Shown in pieces: positions 1 to 8,725 of a DNA stretch of 64,000 bases. Position 1 is the first letter of the stretch. The number at the start of each line of letters is the position of its first letter. This DNA is from Arachidicoccus sp. (GTDB taxonomy: Bacteria > Bacteroidota > Bacteroidia > Chitinophagales > Chitinophagaceae), in the NCBI GenBank assembly GCA_028283605.1, contig JAPWKH010000032.1, positions 1-64,000 of the forward strand. The letters are read 5' to 3'. A program made the position numbers and the translations under genes. A model generated the notes under the pieces. It made no database searches and was not told the DNA's origin. It was given only the letters and a program-made list of their open reading frames with translations.

Positions 1-1058
1 ATTAATTTATCTGTAAAGAATAAGCGGCTTTCGAACATTTTTTGATGAATCAATACGCTGCCTTTCGCTTGTATTGCTGTTACCAAAAGGATACTCAACA
101 AATCCGGCGTGAAAGCCGGCCAAGGACCGTCGTAAACCGTAAGAATACCGCCGTCTAAGAAAGTGCTTATTTCATAACGGTCTTGCTGCGGAATAAAAAT
201 ATTATCGCCGCGGAAATCTATTTCGATACCCAACTTTCTGAACTTGTCGGGAATTACACCCAAATGCTCAATGCCGGCATTTACGATAGTTAATTCACTT
301 TGTGTCATCGCCGCCAGCCCAATGAAGCTGCCTATTTCAATCATGTCGGGCAATATTTCATGTTCTGTTCCGCCCAATACATCTACACCTTCGATATGCA
401 ACAAATTGCTTCCGATGCCTGTAATTTTTGCGCCCATTTTATTCAGCATTTTGCAAAGCTGTTGTATGTATGGCTCGCAAGCAGCATTATAAATATCTGT
501 TTTGCCTTCGGCCAAAACCGACGCCATAATTACGTTTGCCGTACCTGTTACGGATGGTTCGTCAAGCATCATGTAAGTGCCTTTCAATTTGTCGGTTGCA
601 AACTCAAGGCAAAAAGTTTTATTATTATAAACAAAATCGGCACCCAATTTCTGAAAGCCCAAAATATGCGTATCCACACCGCGCCGACCGATTTTATCAC
701 CACCGGGTTTTGGTATAAATGCTTTATGAAACCGTGCCAGCATTGGCCCGGCAATCATTACACTGCCGCGAAGCTTACTGCCTTTTTTTCTGAAATCTTC
801 TGTGGACATATAGTCGACATTTACTTCATCGGCTTTGAATATACAAGTATGCCGGTCAAGACGATCTATTTTTACACCAAGGTCTTTCAGTAAATCTATC
901 AGAAGATTGACATCTAAAATATCGGGAATATTATTGATGACAACTGATTCTTTGGTCAGCAAAACTGCTGAAATTACTTGCAGGGCTTCGTTTTTAGCGC
1001 CTTGCGGATGTATGCTTCCGTTTAATCTTTTGCCTCCGTAAACTTCAAATGACGACAT
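1..1058 (-). CDS. murA: UDP-N-acetylglucosamine 1-carboxyvinyltransferase, 3' end cut by window start
   Basis: Minus-strand reading from ATG at 1058 gives MSSFEVYGGKRLNGSIHPQGAKNEALQVISAVLLT...; MurA N-terminal KNxAL motif. Not in ORF track because it has no stop inside the window. Confidence 0.9.
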   Translation of the reverse strand, partial: MSSFEVYGGKRLNGSIHPQGAKNEALQVISAVLLTKESVVINNIPDILDVNLLIDLLKDLGVKIDRLDRHTCIFKADEVNVDYMSTEDFRKKGSKLRGSVMIAGPMLARFHKAFIPKPGGDKIGRRGVDTHILGFQKLGADFVYNNKTFCLEFATDKLKGTYMMLDEPSVTGTANVIMASVLAEGKTDIYNAACEPYIQQLCKMLNKMGAKITGIGSNLLHIEGVDVLGGTEHEILPDMIEIGSFIGLAAMTQSELTIVNAGIEHLGVIPDKFRKLGIEIDFRGDNIFIPQQDRYEISTFLDGGILTVYDGPWPAFTPDLLSILLVTAIQAKGSVLIHQKMFESRLFFTDKL

Positions 1059-1337
1059 GATGTTGTTGTTTGATTTTATACGGGCAAATGTACTTATAAA
1101 ACCATAAGAATTGTTTCAGAAGATAAAGAATACGTCGATTTAATTGCAAGCTGTTTACACTTTATTTTTGACCAATATTAAGATTCCCGCGAAAGCGGGG
1201 ATAATGATAAAAGTTTCCTGTTTCAATAAATATATCTTCAATCAGATCTTTTTATAATTTTACAACCGTATAATTTTTTTTAAGATTGCTATAGTTGTTA
1301 CAGATATATTAAATAAATATGCTGCGCTGAATAATTT

Positions 1338-2126
1338 TTAGAAAATTACTTTTTTATTATATTCAGAAAGAAATTCCCGGGCTTGTTTGTGCATCAGTAA
1401 TCTTCCTGTAATGGCGGCTTTTTGTGCTAATAATTCATCCCAGTTTTCTGTGCCTTGCCATAACAATTTTTTTAATTCATAATTTGCTTCCAAACTATTT
1501 TTTGCAAGTGAATGTGTAAGCCTTTCTACCGATTCGTCCATACTTTCTTTGGTCGGATGCAATTCTGCAAAAATTCCTTTTCTTCTTGCCCAGTCGCCAT
1601 TGCGCCACAAATGCGAATCAATTGCTATCTGACTGAAAGCCGACAAGCCCATTTTACGGATTAATGCAGGCGCAATTACATAAGGCCCGATGCCCATGGT
1701 CAATTCGCTTAATTTTACTTCCGCACCTTCCACTGCAATTGCATAATCTGCTGCTGCTGCCAATCCTACACCGCCGCCGACACACTTACCATGCACGCGT
1801 GCCACAATGAGCTTGTAACATTTGCGCATAGAATTAATCACATTGGCAAATCCCATAAAAAAATGTGTAGCATCATGTTCATTTGTAATTTCGGCAAGTT
1901 CATTAAACGAAACTCCCGAACAAAATACATCATGCTCCGCAGAACGTAACAAAACCACATTCACATGTTCATCATGCGAGGCATGATCTATCTCTTGCGA
2001 TAATTTTTCCAAAAGCCTTGCAGGCAAAGAGTTTCCTTTCGGATGATAAAACTCTATAATTGCCACATGATTATGTACTTCCGATTTCACATAGCCGTTT
2101 TGAGTTTCTTGTTCATTCACAATCAT
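1338..2126 (-). CDS. Enoyl-CoA hydratase/isomerase family protein
   Basis: 262 aa crotonase fold, motifs HGKCVGGGVGLAAAADYAIA and SELTMGIGPYVIAPAL. Confidence 0.85.
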   Translation of the reverse strand: MIVNEQETQNGYVKSEVHNHVAIIEFYHPKGNSLPARLLEKLSQEIDHASHDEHVNVVLLRSAEHDVFCSGVSFNELAEITNEHDATHFFMGFANVINSMRKCYKLIVARVHGKCVGGGVGLAAAADYAIAVEGAEVKLSELTMGIGPYVIAPALIRKMGLSAFSQIAIDSHLWRNGDWARRKGIFAELHPTKESMDESVERLTHSLAKNSLEANYELKKLLWQGTENWDELLAQKAAITGRLLMHKQAREFLSEYNKKVIF

Positions 2127-2251
2127 CGTTCTGTTTATTTTAGTTTAGATAGAAATATAAATTAAATATATCTGAAATGTAAATTTACGAGATAATACAA
2201 TTATACTTTATTAAGCAGAAAATTTTTTAAAATAGTTATAAACAGATTAAT

Positions 2252-2280
2252 AAAAATGGGAGAGGAGCGCCCCATTTTTT
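2252..2280. terminator. Hairpin with A/T flanks (terminator-like) in the divergent intergenic region
   Basis: aaaaatggg-agaggagcgc-cccatttttt inverted repeat. Confidence 0.45.
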
Positions 2281-2364
2281 ATTGTGTTAAGAATTTCGCA
2301 ATAAGACAAATAAATAATTCAATAGAGTAATTTTGAAAATAATAAAATATTTAAACATAAAAAA

Positions 2365-2889
2365 ATGAATGGTATGAAAAAGATAATTGCTTTCTCTGTT
2401 CTTTGCGTTGCTTTTGCCGCATCTTCGTTTGCACAACATGTAAATAAGTTGAGTCCTCCGGATTCTGTAGAAAATAATTTAGTAAGTATTAAATATGCAC
2501 AGCCTTCCATTCGCGGAAGAAAAATATTCGGCAACGATACTACTTTTCTTGTACCATTCGGGAAGGTATGGCGCACCGGCGCAGATTCGGCAACGCATCT
2601 TTTGGTAAAAAAAGATATAATGTTCGGAGGGAAATTATTAAAGACCGGTTATTATTCATTATTTACTATTCCTAATGAAAATGAATGGACAATAATTGTA
2701 AACGGAGAACCGAAACAATGGGGCGCTTATACTTATGAAAAGAATAAAGACAAAGATGTTTTGAGTGTAAAAGCTAAAGCAACCACATTACCATCTAGCC
2801 AGGAAAAATTTAGTATTTCGTTAGAGGGCAACTATATCGTATTGCGATGGGATACGACTGAAGTAAAAATAAAAATCAAAAAGGCATAG
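2365..2889 (+). CDS. DUF2911-type secreted protein
   Basis: Signal peptide plus SPPDSVENNLVSIKYAQPSIRGRKIFG...PFGKVWRTGADSATHL pattern. Confidence 0.75.
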   Translation: MNGMKKIIAFSVLCVAFAASSFAQHVNKLSPPDSVENNLVSIKYAQPSIRGRKIFGNDTTFLVPFGKVWRTGADSATHLLVKKDIMFGGKLLKTGYYSLFTIPNENEWTIIVNGEPKQWGAYTYEKNKDKDVLSVKAKATTLPSSQEKFSISLEGNYIVLRWDTTEVKIKIKKA

Positions 2890-2907
2890 AATTTAATTAC
2901 ATTATAC

Positions 2908-2940
2908 AAAAGGCCGCATTTTTATAATGCGGCTTTTTTA
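2908..2940. terminator. Bidirectional intrinsic terminator between convergent genes
   Basis: aaaggccgcatttttataatgcggcttttttt hairpin plus T tract. Confidence 0.75.
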
Positions 2941-4466
2941 ATGAAATATTTTTGTACATATTTTCCTATGACCGGCATAGATTGCAATTCTTTTTTTTCT
3001 GCCCAGGCAATTAAAAGAATATATAAAATCATCAACAAAATACCTGCTGCGGTTTTAATAACAAGGCTGTTTGTAAAATGTGCAATGCCGTTGCTAATGA
3101 AATAGAGTAGGAGCATTACAATAAGATAAGCTGCAATTTTTTTAACGTTATAAGGAACGGGAAAATATTTTTGCCCGATGAGATAACAAATAATCATCAT
3201 CACAAAATAGCAAATGAACGTGCTCCATGCACTGGCATACATACCGAATTTCGGAATGAAAAAATAATTGCCGACAATAGTGATTGCCGCGCCGATGAGC
3301 GTGATGTACAAACCCATGAGCATTCTATCGGTAAGTTTGTACCAAACAGATAAATTGTAATAAATACCAAGGCAAATATTTGCACATAACAAAATGGGCA
3401 CAACATCTTTTCCGGTACGATATTCTTTTCCCTGAATAATAATATGCTCCCAAAGATCCAAAAATAAGGCTGTAAACAAAAATGCAACTGACAGTGTAAT
3501 CACAAACCATTTCATGATTCTTGCGTATAATGACGGTGCGTTTTTATCTCTCGACTGATTGAAAAAAAACGGCTCGGCAGCCATTTTGAAAGCTTGTATA
3601 AATAAAGAAATAAAAATAGCAAATCTATAATTAGCGCTATATATTGCAACGATTTTTTTATTTACATCAGCCGTATAAGGCAACCATTTTGCTAAAAATT
3701 CTCTGTCCATCACTTCATTTACCATTCCTGCCAAACCTATAATTATCATAGGCGTACTATAATGAAGCAATTTCTTAAGTAATGTAAAATCAATTTTAAA
3801 ACGAAACGATTTCCATTCAGTAAAAAGCAAAAGCATTACTACAATATTTTCTAAAACATTTGCGAGAATTACAAAGCCTGTCCTGTCCTTAGTCTTATAC
3901 CAAATAGAAAATCCATTTTCCAAATGTCCATTTACCCAGAGGGGGAGATAAACTAAAAAAATTATAATGAAAATAATGTTGCAGATAATGCTGAAAAGAT
4001 TTACAAAAGCATATTTACGCGGACGATTTTCTTGCCGAAGTTTTGCTAAGGGAATTGCAGCTAAAGTGTCCAAGCCTATCATTATTGCTATCCAAACGAT
4101 ATATTCTGTATGATGATTTAGATCAATAAGCCTTTCAATAGGAATACGCGCAATGGAAATAACAAAACAAAGAAAAAAAGTGGTAATAATAATAGAGCCA
4201 AAGGATGTTCTGAACAAAATTTTTCTATCAACTCCATCCTGGTTTGAAAAACGGAAATAAGCGGTTTCCATACCATAAGTAAAAACAACATTTGCTACAC
4301 TTACCCAAGCATAAATAATGCTGATGTTTCCATAATCAATCATTCCTTTGGAATCGCTCAATAAATAAGTGAGTAAGGGCGTTAATAAATACGCCAGCAT
4401 TTTTTTGCCAACATTACTAAGCCCGTACCAAACCGTTTGCCCGGCTAAATTTTTAATCCCACTCAA
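2922..4466 (-). CDS. Polysaccharide/oligosaccharide flippase (Wzx/MurJ-like membrane protein)
   Basis: 514 aa polytopic membrane protein, N-terminus LAGQTVWYGLSNVGKKMLAYLLTPLLTYLLS typical of this superfamily. Confidence 0.8.
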   Translation of the reverse strand: MSGIKNLAGQTVWYGLSNVGKKMLAYLLTPLLTYLLSDSKGMIDYGNISIIYAWVSVANVVFTYGMETAYFRFSNQDGVDRKILFRTSFGSIIITTFFLCFVISIARIPIERLIDLNHHTEYIVWIAIMIGLDTLAAIPLAKLRQENRPRKYAFVNLFSIICNIIFIIIFLVYLPLWVNGHLENGFSIWYKTKDRTGFVILANVLENIVVMLLLFTEWKSFRFKIDFTLLKKLLHYSTPMIIIGLAGMVNEVMDREFLAKWLPYTADVNKKIVAIYSANYRFAIFISLFIQAFKMAAEPFFFNQSRDKNAPSLYARIMKWFVITLSVAFLFTALFLDLWEHIIIQGKEYRTGKDVVPILLCANICLGIYYNLSVWYKLTDRMLMGLYITLIGAAITIVGNYFFIPKFGMYASAWSTFICYFVMMIICYLIGQKYFPVPYNVKKIAAYLIVMLLLYFISNGIAHFTNSLVIKTAAGILLMILYILLIAWAEKKELQSMPVIGKYVQKYFIKKAAL

Positions 4467-4608
4467 ATTCTGAATATTTTTATATAGAAGGAGGAAATCA
4501 TATATTATATGTCAGCGATTGCATTATTTAACATAATATAAATTATAGGAAAAATTACCAAGTTTAAAAAATTACCAATAATGTGGTTTTGGAAACACCC
4601 AAAATTTC

Positions 4609-5418
4609 TTACGCCATCTTATCTATCACTTGCTGCGTAACGCCTGTAGCGCTGTAACCGCCGTCATGATAAAGATTTTGCATAGTTACGTATCTTGTAA
4701 GATCGCTGAATAATGCAACGCAATATTCAGCAAAAGCTTCAGCAGGCGCATTTCCCAAAGGGCTCATCGCTTCGGAAAAATTTATAAATCCGTCAAAGCC
4801 TTTTACGCCGCTTCCCGCTGTAGTACGCGTTGGCGATTGCGAAATTGTATTTACGCGAACTTTCTTTTTAATGCCGTAATGATAACCAAAACTGCGTGCA
4901 ATACTTTCTAATAAAGATTTTGCATCGGCCATTTCATTATAATCGGGAAAAACTCTTTGCGCGGCAATATATGTCAATGCTACAACGCTTGCCCATTCAT
5001 TCAAAGCATCTTTTTCGTATGCGGCTTGCAATACTTTATGGAAGCTTACTGCGGAAATATCCAAGGTTTTCATTTCAAATTCGTGGTTGAGATTTGTATA
5101 AGGATTCCCTTTGCGAATGTTTACGCTCATTCCCACACTATGTAAAATAAAATCTATTTTCCCACCAAAATGTTCAATCGATTTGTCAAGAAGATTATTA
5201 ATATCATCCATACTCGTAACATCGGCGCCGATTACAGGTGCATTGATGGCTTCGGCGAGTTTGTTTATTTCTCCCATACGAAGAGCAATAGGCGCATTGG
5301 AAAGCACAATCTCCGCTCCTTCTTCATGCGCTTTTAACGCGGTTTGCCAGGCAAGTGATTGTTCATTGAGCGCACCAAAGATGATTCCTTTTTTTCCTTT
5401 CAATAAATTATAAGACAT
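4609..5418 (-). CDS. fabI: Enoyl-[acyl-carrier-protein] reductase
   Basis: 269 aa; LLKGKKGIIFGALNEQSLAW, YNEMADAKSLLESIARSFGYHYG and VRVNTISQSPTRTTAGSGVKGF. Confidence 0.92.
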   Translation of the reverse strand: MSYNLLKGKKGIIFGALNEQSLAWQTALKAHEEGAEIVLSNAPIALRMGEINKLAEAINAPVIGADVTSMDDINNLLDKSIEHFGGKIDFILHSVGMSVNIRKGNPYTNLNHEFEMKTLDISAVSFHKVLQAAYEKDALNEWASVVALTYIAAQRVFPDYNEMADAKSLLESIARSFGYHYGIKKKVRVNTISQSPTRTTAGSGVKGFDGFINFSEAMSPLGNAPAEAFAEYCVALFSDLTRYVTMQNLYHDGGYSATGVTQQVIDKMA

Positions 5419-5502
5419 ATTTGCTTTTTTAAGAATTTACAAAGAAAAGGAATTTTTATTTAGTTCATTAAAAGTTTGTTTACCTTGCACAGCACATAAT
5501 GC

Positions 5503-5572
5503 ATCACGGGGCGCGAAAGCTGAGAAGTACCCGTTTTACCTGATCGGGATAATGCCTGCGTAGGGATGATGA
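5503..5572 (+). ncRNA. TPP (thi-box) riboswitch
   Basis: tcacggggcgcgaaagCTGAGAagtacccgttttACCTGATCgGGATAATGCCtGCGTAGGGA matches the THI-box core. Confidence 0.93.
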
Positions 5573-5630
5573 TAAAAAGATACTTCATCTACACTCATTG
5601 CTGCGACCGCATTCTCATTAATTATACTGA

Positions 5631-6203
5631 ATGAATATTTTTAACTGGATAGAATATATTTCTTCCGCATGCGGATTGTTGTATGTAATATTGATTATGC
5701 GGCAAAATATATGGTGCTGGCTGTTTGGTATTGTATCGAGCGCATTGTATATAGCATCATGTTTTCATGCCAAATTATATCTCGAAGGCGGCTTAAATTT
5801 TTATTATGTAATTGTAGGAATTTATGGCTGGGCCTTATGGATGAGGAAGAATAATGTTTCCACGAAAAAACTTACCGTTACCGAAAAAAAATTATTTTTT
5901 CATATTATAAATGTTATTGTTTGCATAGCGCTTACAATGCTGCTTGGAAAAATTATGCAGCGGTATACAGATTCTCCCCGGCCGTTTTTTGATGCTGCAC
6001 TTACTATTTTCAGTTTTAGCGCAACCATCCTCGAAGCAAGAAAAATTCTCTCTGCATGGATTTATTGGTTTATCATCAACGGGGCAAGTATTGTATTGAT
6101 GATGGACAGAGGAATGTATGTGTATGCAATACTTGCGTTTGTGATGACATTACTTTCCGCAAACGGATACTTCGGCTGGCGCAAAAGTATGTCTGAAGCA
6201 TAA
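5631..6203 (+). CDS. pnuT: PnuC-family transporter, probable thiamine transporter (PnuT-like)
   Basis: 190 aa membrane protein with PnuC-type WxxGIVSSALYIASCFHAKLYLEGGLNFYYVIVGIYGW motif, directly downstream of a TPP riboswitch. Confidence 0.82.
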   Translation: MNIFNWIEYISSACGLLYVILIMRQNIWCWLFGIVSSALYIASCFHAKLYLEGGLNFYYVIVGIYGWALWMRKNNVSTKKLTVTEKKLFFHIINVIVCIALTMLLGKIMQRYTDSPRPFFDAALTIFSFSATILEARKILSAWIYWFIINGASIVLMMDRGMYVYAILAFVMTLLSANGYFGWRKSMSEA

Positions 6204-6296
6204 TTTATGGAGTTTGCGCATTTTTCAGTAATCATATCTTGAAAGAACAAAGAAATCTTATGAATCATGGTTGAGACAATTTAACTTTGATGCATT

Positions 6297-6575
6297 ATGC
6301 GTCGTATTTCTTTTTTAGCCAAAGTAGCGGTATTATTCAATTTATTGTATTTTGTAGATTTATTGTTGCGGTTTAAAATTATTGCCAATCAGCTTAGTCA
6401 ATCTGCTGTCGAGCTGTTGGGCGGATGGGTCCTCGCTCCTATTTTTAATTTGGCTTTACTTTTATCTTTAATTATTATTAAAAAGAAAAATCAACCGTTG
6501 CCCGTAAAATATATATGGATATTTTGTTTACTCTGCCTGATATTTCAAACTTGTTTATTTTTATTCCATGATTAA
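6297..6575 (+). CDS. Small hypothetical membrane protein
   Basis: 92 aa with three hydrophobic segments; overlaps the next gene start. Confidence 0.55.
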   Translation: MRRISFLAKVAVLFNLLYFVDLLLRFKIIANQLSQSAVELLGGWVLAPIFNLALLLSLIIIKKKNQPLPVKYIWIFCLLCLIFQTCLFLFHD

Positions 6576-7377
6576 TCAATTTTTAAAGGACAGACCGTCC
6601 AAATTATTTCTTGGCTTTGCCGCTTTTTTCGTAGCAAATGCATTAATAGCAGAATGTATTGGCGGTAAAATATTTTCGCTGGAAAAAATATTTGGATTTC
6701 ACCCTGCAAATCTAACTATTTTCGGTCAGTCGGGATTGTCTTTTAATCTCACCTGCGGAGTTTTGTTATGGCCGTTGGAATTTGTAATTACGGATATTGT
6801 AAATGAATTTTACGGGCCTAAAGCAGTACGCAGAATCAGCTACACAACTGTAATACTAATTGCTTACGCATTTCTAATGTTTTTTCTTGCCATTAAAACG
6901 CCTCCGGCAGATTTTTGGCTGAGCACTTATGTAAGCAGCGGTATTCCTAATATGCAGAATGCTTTCAGCGGAATATTCGGGCAAGGCATGTGGATAATAC
7001 TGGGAAGCCTTGTTGCATTTTTGTTCAGTCAGATTATAGATGTATACGTATTTCATAAAATAAAAAAAAGAACAGGTAATAAAATGATATGGCTGCGATC
7101 AACAGGATCAACACTTGTATCACAATTAGTGGACAGTTATATCGTTTTAATCATTGCTTTTAAAATCGGCAATAACTGGTCATGGGCACAAGTTCTTGCC
7201 ATCGGCATGATGAATTATATCTACAAATTTATTGTTGCCCTTATTCTTACACCCGTGATTGTTTATGTAGAAAAATGGATTGAAAATTATGTAGGCCATG
7301 CGACTGCACATAAAATGAAGTTGCAAGCCATGGGACAAGAACAAGATGCTTTTGAAAATATTCCGGCAGCAGGATAA
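6568..7377 (+). CDS. Queuosine precursor transporter (YhhQ/DUF165-type)
   Basis: 269 aa; NALIAECIGGKIF, WPLEFVITDIVNEFYGPKAVRR, FSQIIDVYVFHKIKKRTG, LRSTGSTLVSQLVDSYIV. Confidence 0.88.
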   Translation: MINQFLKDRPSKLFLGFAAFFVANALIAECIGGKIFSLEKIFGFHPANLTIFGQSGLSFNLTCGVLLWPLEFVITDIVNEFYGPKAVRRISYTTVILIAYAFLMFFLAIKTPPADFWLSTYVSSGIPNMQNAFSGIFGQGMWIILGSLVAFLFSQIIDVYVFHKIKKRTGNKMIWLRSTGSTLVSQLVDSYIVLIIAFKIGNNWSWAQVLAIGMMNYIYKFIVALILTPVIVYVEKWIENYVGHATAHKMKLQAMGQEQDAFENIPAAG

Positions 7378-7439
7378 TATTCTTAAAAGTATTATTTACA
7401 AACTGCTTTTTTATTAAATAAAATAGTAAAAGAAAACAC

Positions 7440-8462
7440 GTGAAAAAAATAGGATTTTTATCGTTCGGACATTGGGCAAACTATCCAGAATACAGCACAA
7501 AAACCGCAGGCGACACATTGCTACAATCCATTGATTTAGCCATTGCGGCAGAGGAAATCGGTATTGACGGAGCTTATTTTCGTGTACATCATTTTGCCAA
7601 GCAATTGTCCTCTCCTTTTCCTTTATTATCTGCCATTGGAGCGAAAACAAGCAAAATAGAAATCGGCACGGGAGTTATTGATATGCGTTACGAAAATCCA
7701 TTGTATATGGTAGAAAATGCCGGAGCCGCAGATTTAATTTCCGGCGGTCGATTGCAATTGGGAATCAGCAGAGGATCTCCGGAACAAGTAATTGACGGAT
7801 GGCGCTATTTCGGGTATGAATTAAATGATGGAGAAACTGATTCCGATATGGGACGCCGTAAGGCTTTAGAATTTCTGGACGGGCTTAAAGGAATTGGTTT
7901 TGCAAAGCCGAATCCCAGACCCATGTTCCCAAATCCTCCCGGACTATTGCGCCTTGAACCATATTCAGAAGGCTTGCGTGAGCGTATTTGGTGGGGCGCA
8001 GGCTCCAATGCTACGGCAGTTTGGGCTGCGCAAAATGGCATGTATCTGCAAAGTTCAACTTTGAAAGATGATGAAAATGGTAAACCTTTTCATATACAAC
8101 AAGCTGAGCAAATAAGATTATATAAACAGGCATGGAAAGATGCAGGCCATCAGCGCGAACCGAGAACTTCAGTAAGCCGCTCCATCTTTGCATTGGTGAG
8201 CGACCAAGACAGATATTACTTTGGTCAAGAAGCAAAAAGGACAGATCAAATTGGTATAATCGAACAAAATAAACGCAGCATTTTTGGCAGAAGTTATGCT
8301 GCCGAGCCAGAACAACTTGTAAAAGAGCTGGCTCAGGATGAAGCTATTCAGGAAGCGGATACATTGCTGTTGACAATTCCGAATACCTTAGGCGTAGATT
8401 ATAACATACATGTTCTTTCTTCTATATTGAAATATGTTGCGCCTGAATTGGGCTGGCGGTAA
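7440..8462 (+). CDS. LLM class flavin-dependent oxidoreductase (luciferase-like)
   Basis: 340 aa; EIGIDGAYFRVHHF, ISGGRLQLGISRGSPEQV. Confidence 0.85.
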   Translation: MKKIGFLSFGHWANYPEYSTKTAGDTLLQSIDLAIAAEEIGIDGAYFRVHHFAKQLSSPFPLLSAIGAKTSKIEIGTGVIDMRYENPLYMVENAGAADLISGGRLQLGISRGSPEQVIDGWRYFGYELNDGETDSDMGRRKALEFLDGLKGIGFAKPNPRPMFPNPPGLLRLEPYSEGLRERIWWGAGSNATAVWAAQNGMYLQSSTLKDDENGKPFHIQQAEQIRLYKQAWKDAGHQREPRTSVSRSIFALVSDQDRYYFGQEAKRTDQIGIIEQNKRSIFGRSYAAEPEQLVKELAQDEAIQEADTLLLTIPNTLGVDYNIHVLSSILKYVAPELGWR

Positions 8463-8683
8463 AGATTTTTTATCGAGTTAAATGGTGCAGGATTAGGAAG
8501 TAAAAGCACTACCTTATTTTTGTAGTTTTTTCCAAATATTAAAGCTAAAACAACTACAATAACTTTTTAAGGTAATTGAAGCAGAAAAGCAATCAAATTA
8601 TTTCTAAAAGGGCTATAAATATTCATATTATCAATAATATTTAAATATGGCATTTGAATATAGTAAATTTAATCAAAAAATAG

Positions 8684-8691
8684 TACCTTTG
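8684..8691 (+). promoter_or_regulatory. Bacteroidota -7 promoter element for rpsA
   Basis: TACCTTTG matches TAnnTTTG. Confidence 0.55.
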
Positions 8692-8692
8692 C

Positions 8693-8725
8693 AATCCCGA
8701 AATTAAAACCCTTCGGGATTTTTTT
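8693..8725 (+). promoter_or_regulatory. Terminator-like hairpin plus U tract abutting the rpsA start codon
   Basis: AATCCCGAA attaaaaccc TTCGGGATT, then tttttATG; 9-bp perfect stem. Confidence 0.6.

Noticed and set aside
244-1041. Plus-strand ORFs at 244-492, 300-893, 536-718 and 835-1041
   Set aside because: They are antisense to the clear murA coding frame and have no coherent protein features.
1183-1202. Hairpin attcccgcgaaagcggggat downstream-type element near 1.2 kb
   Set aside because: A short GNRA-like hairpin common in Bacteroidota intergenic DNA; no U tract or gene context to support a specific role.
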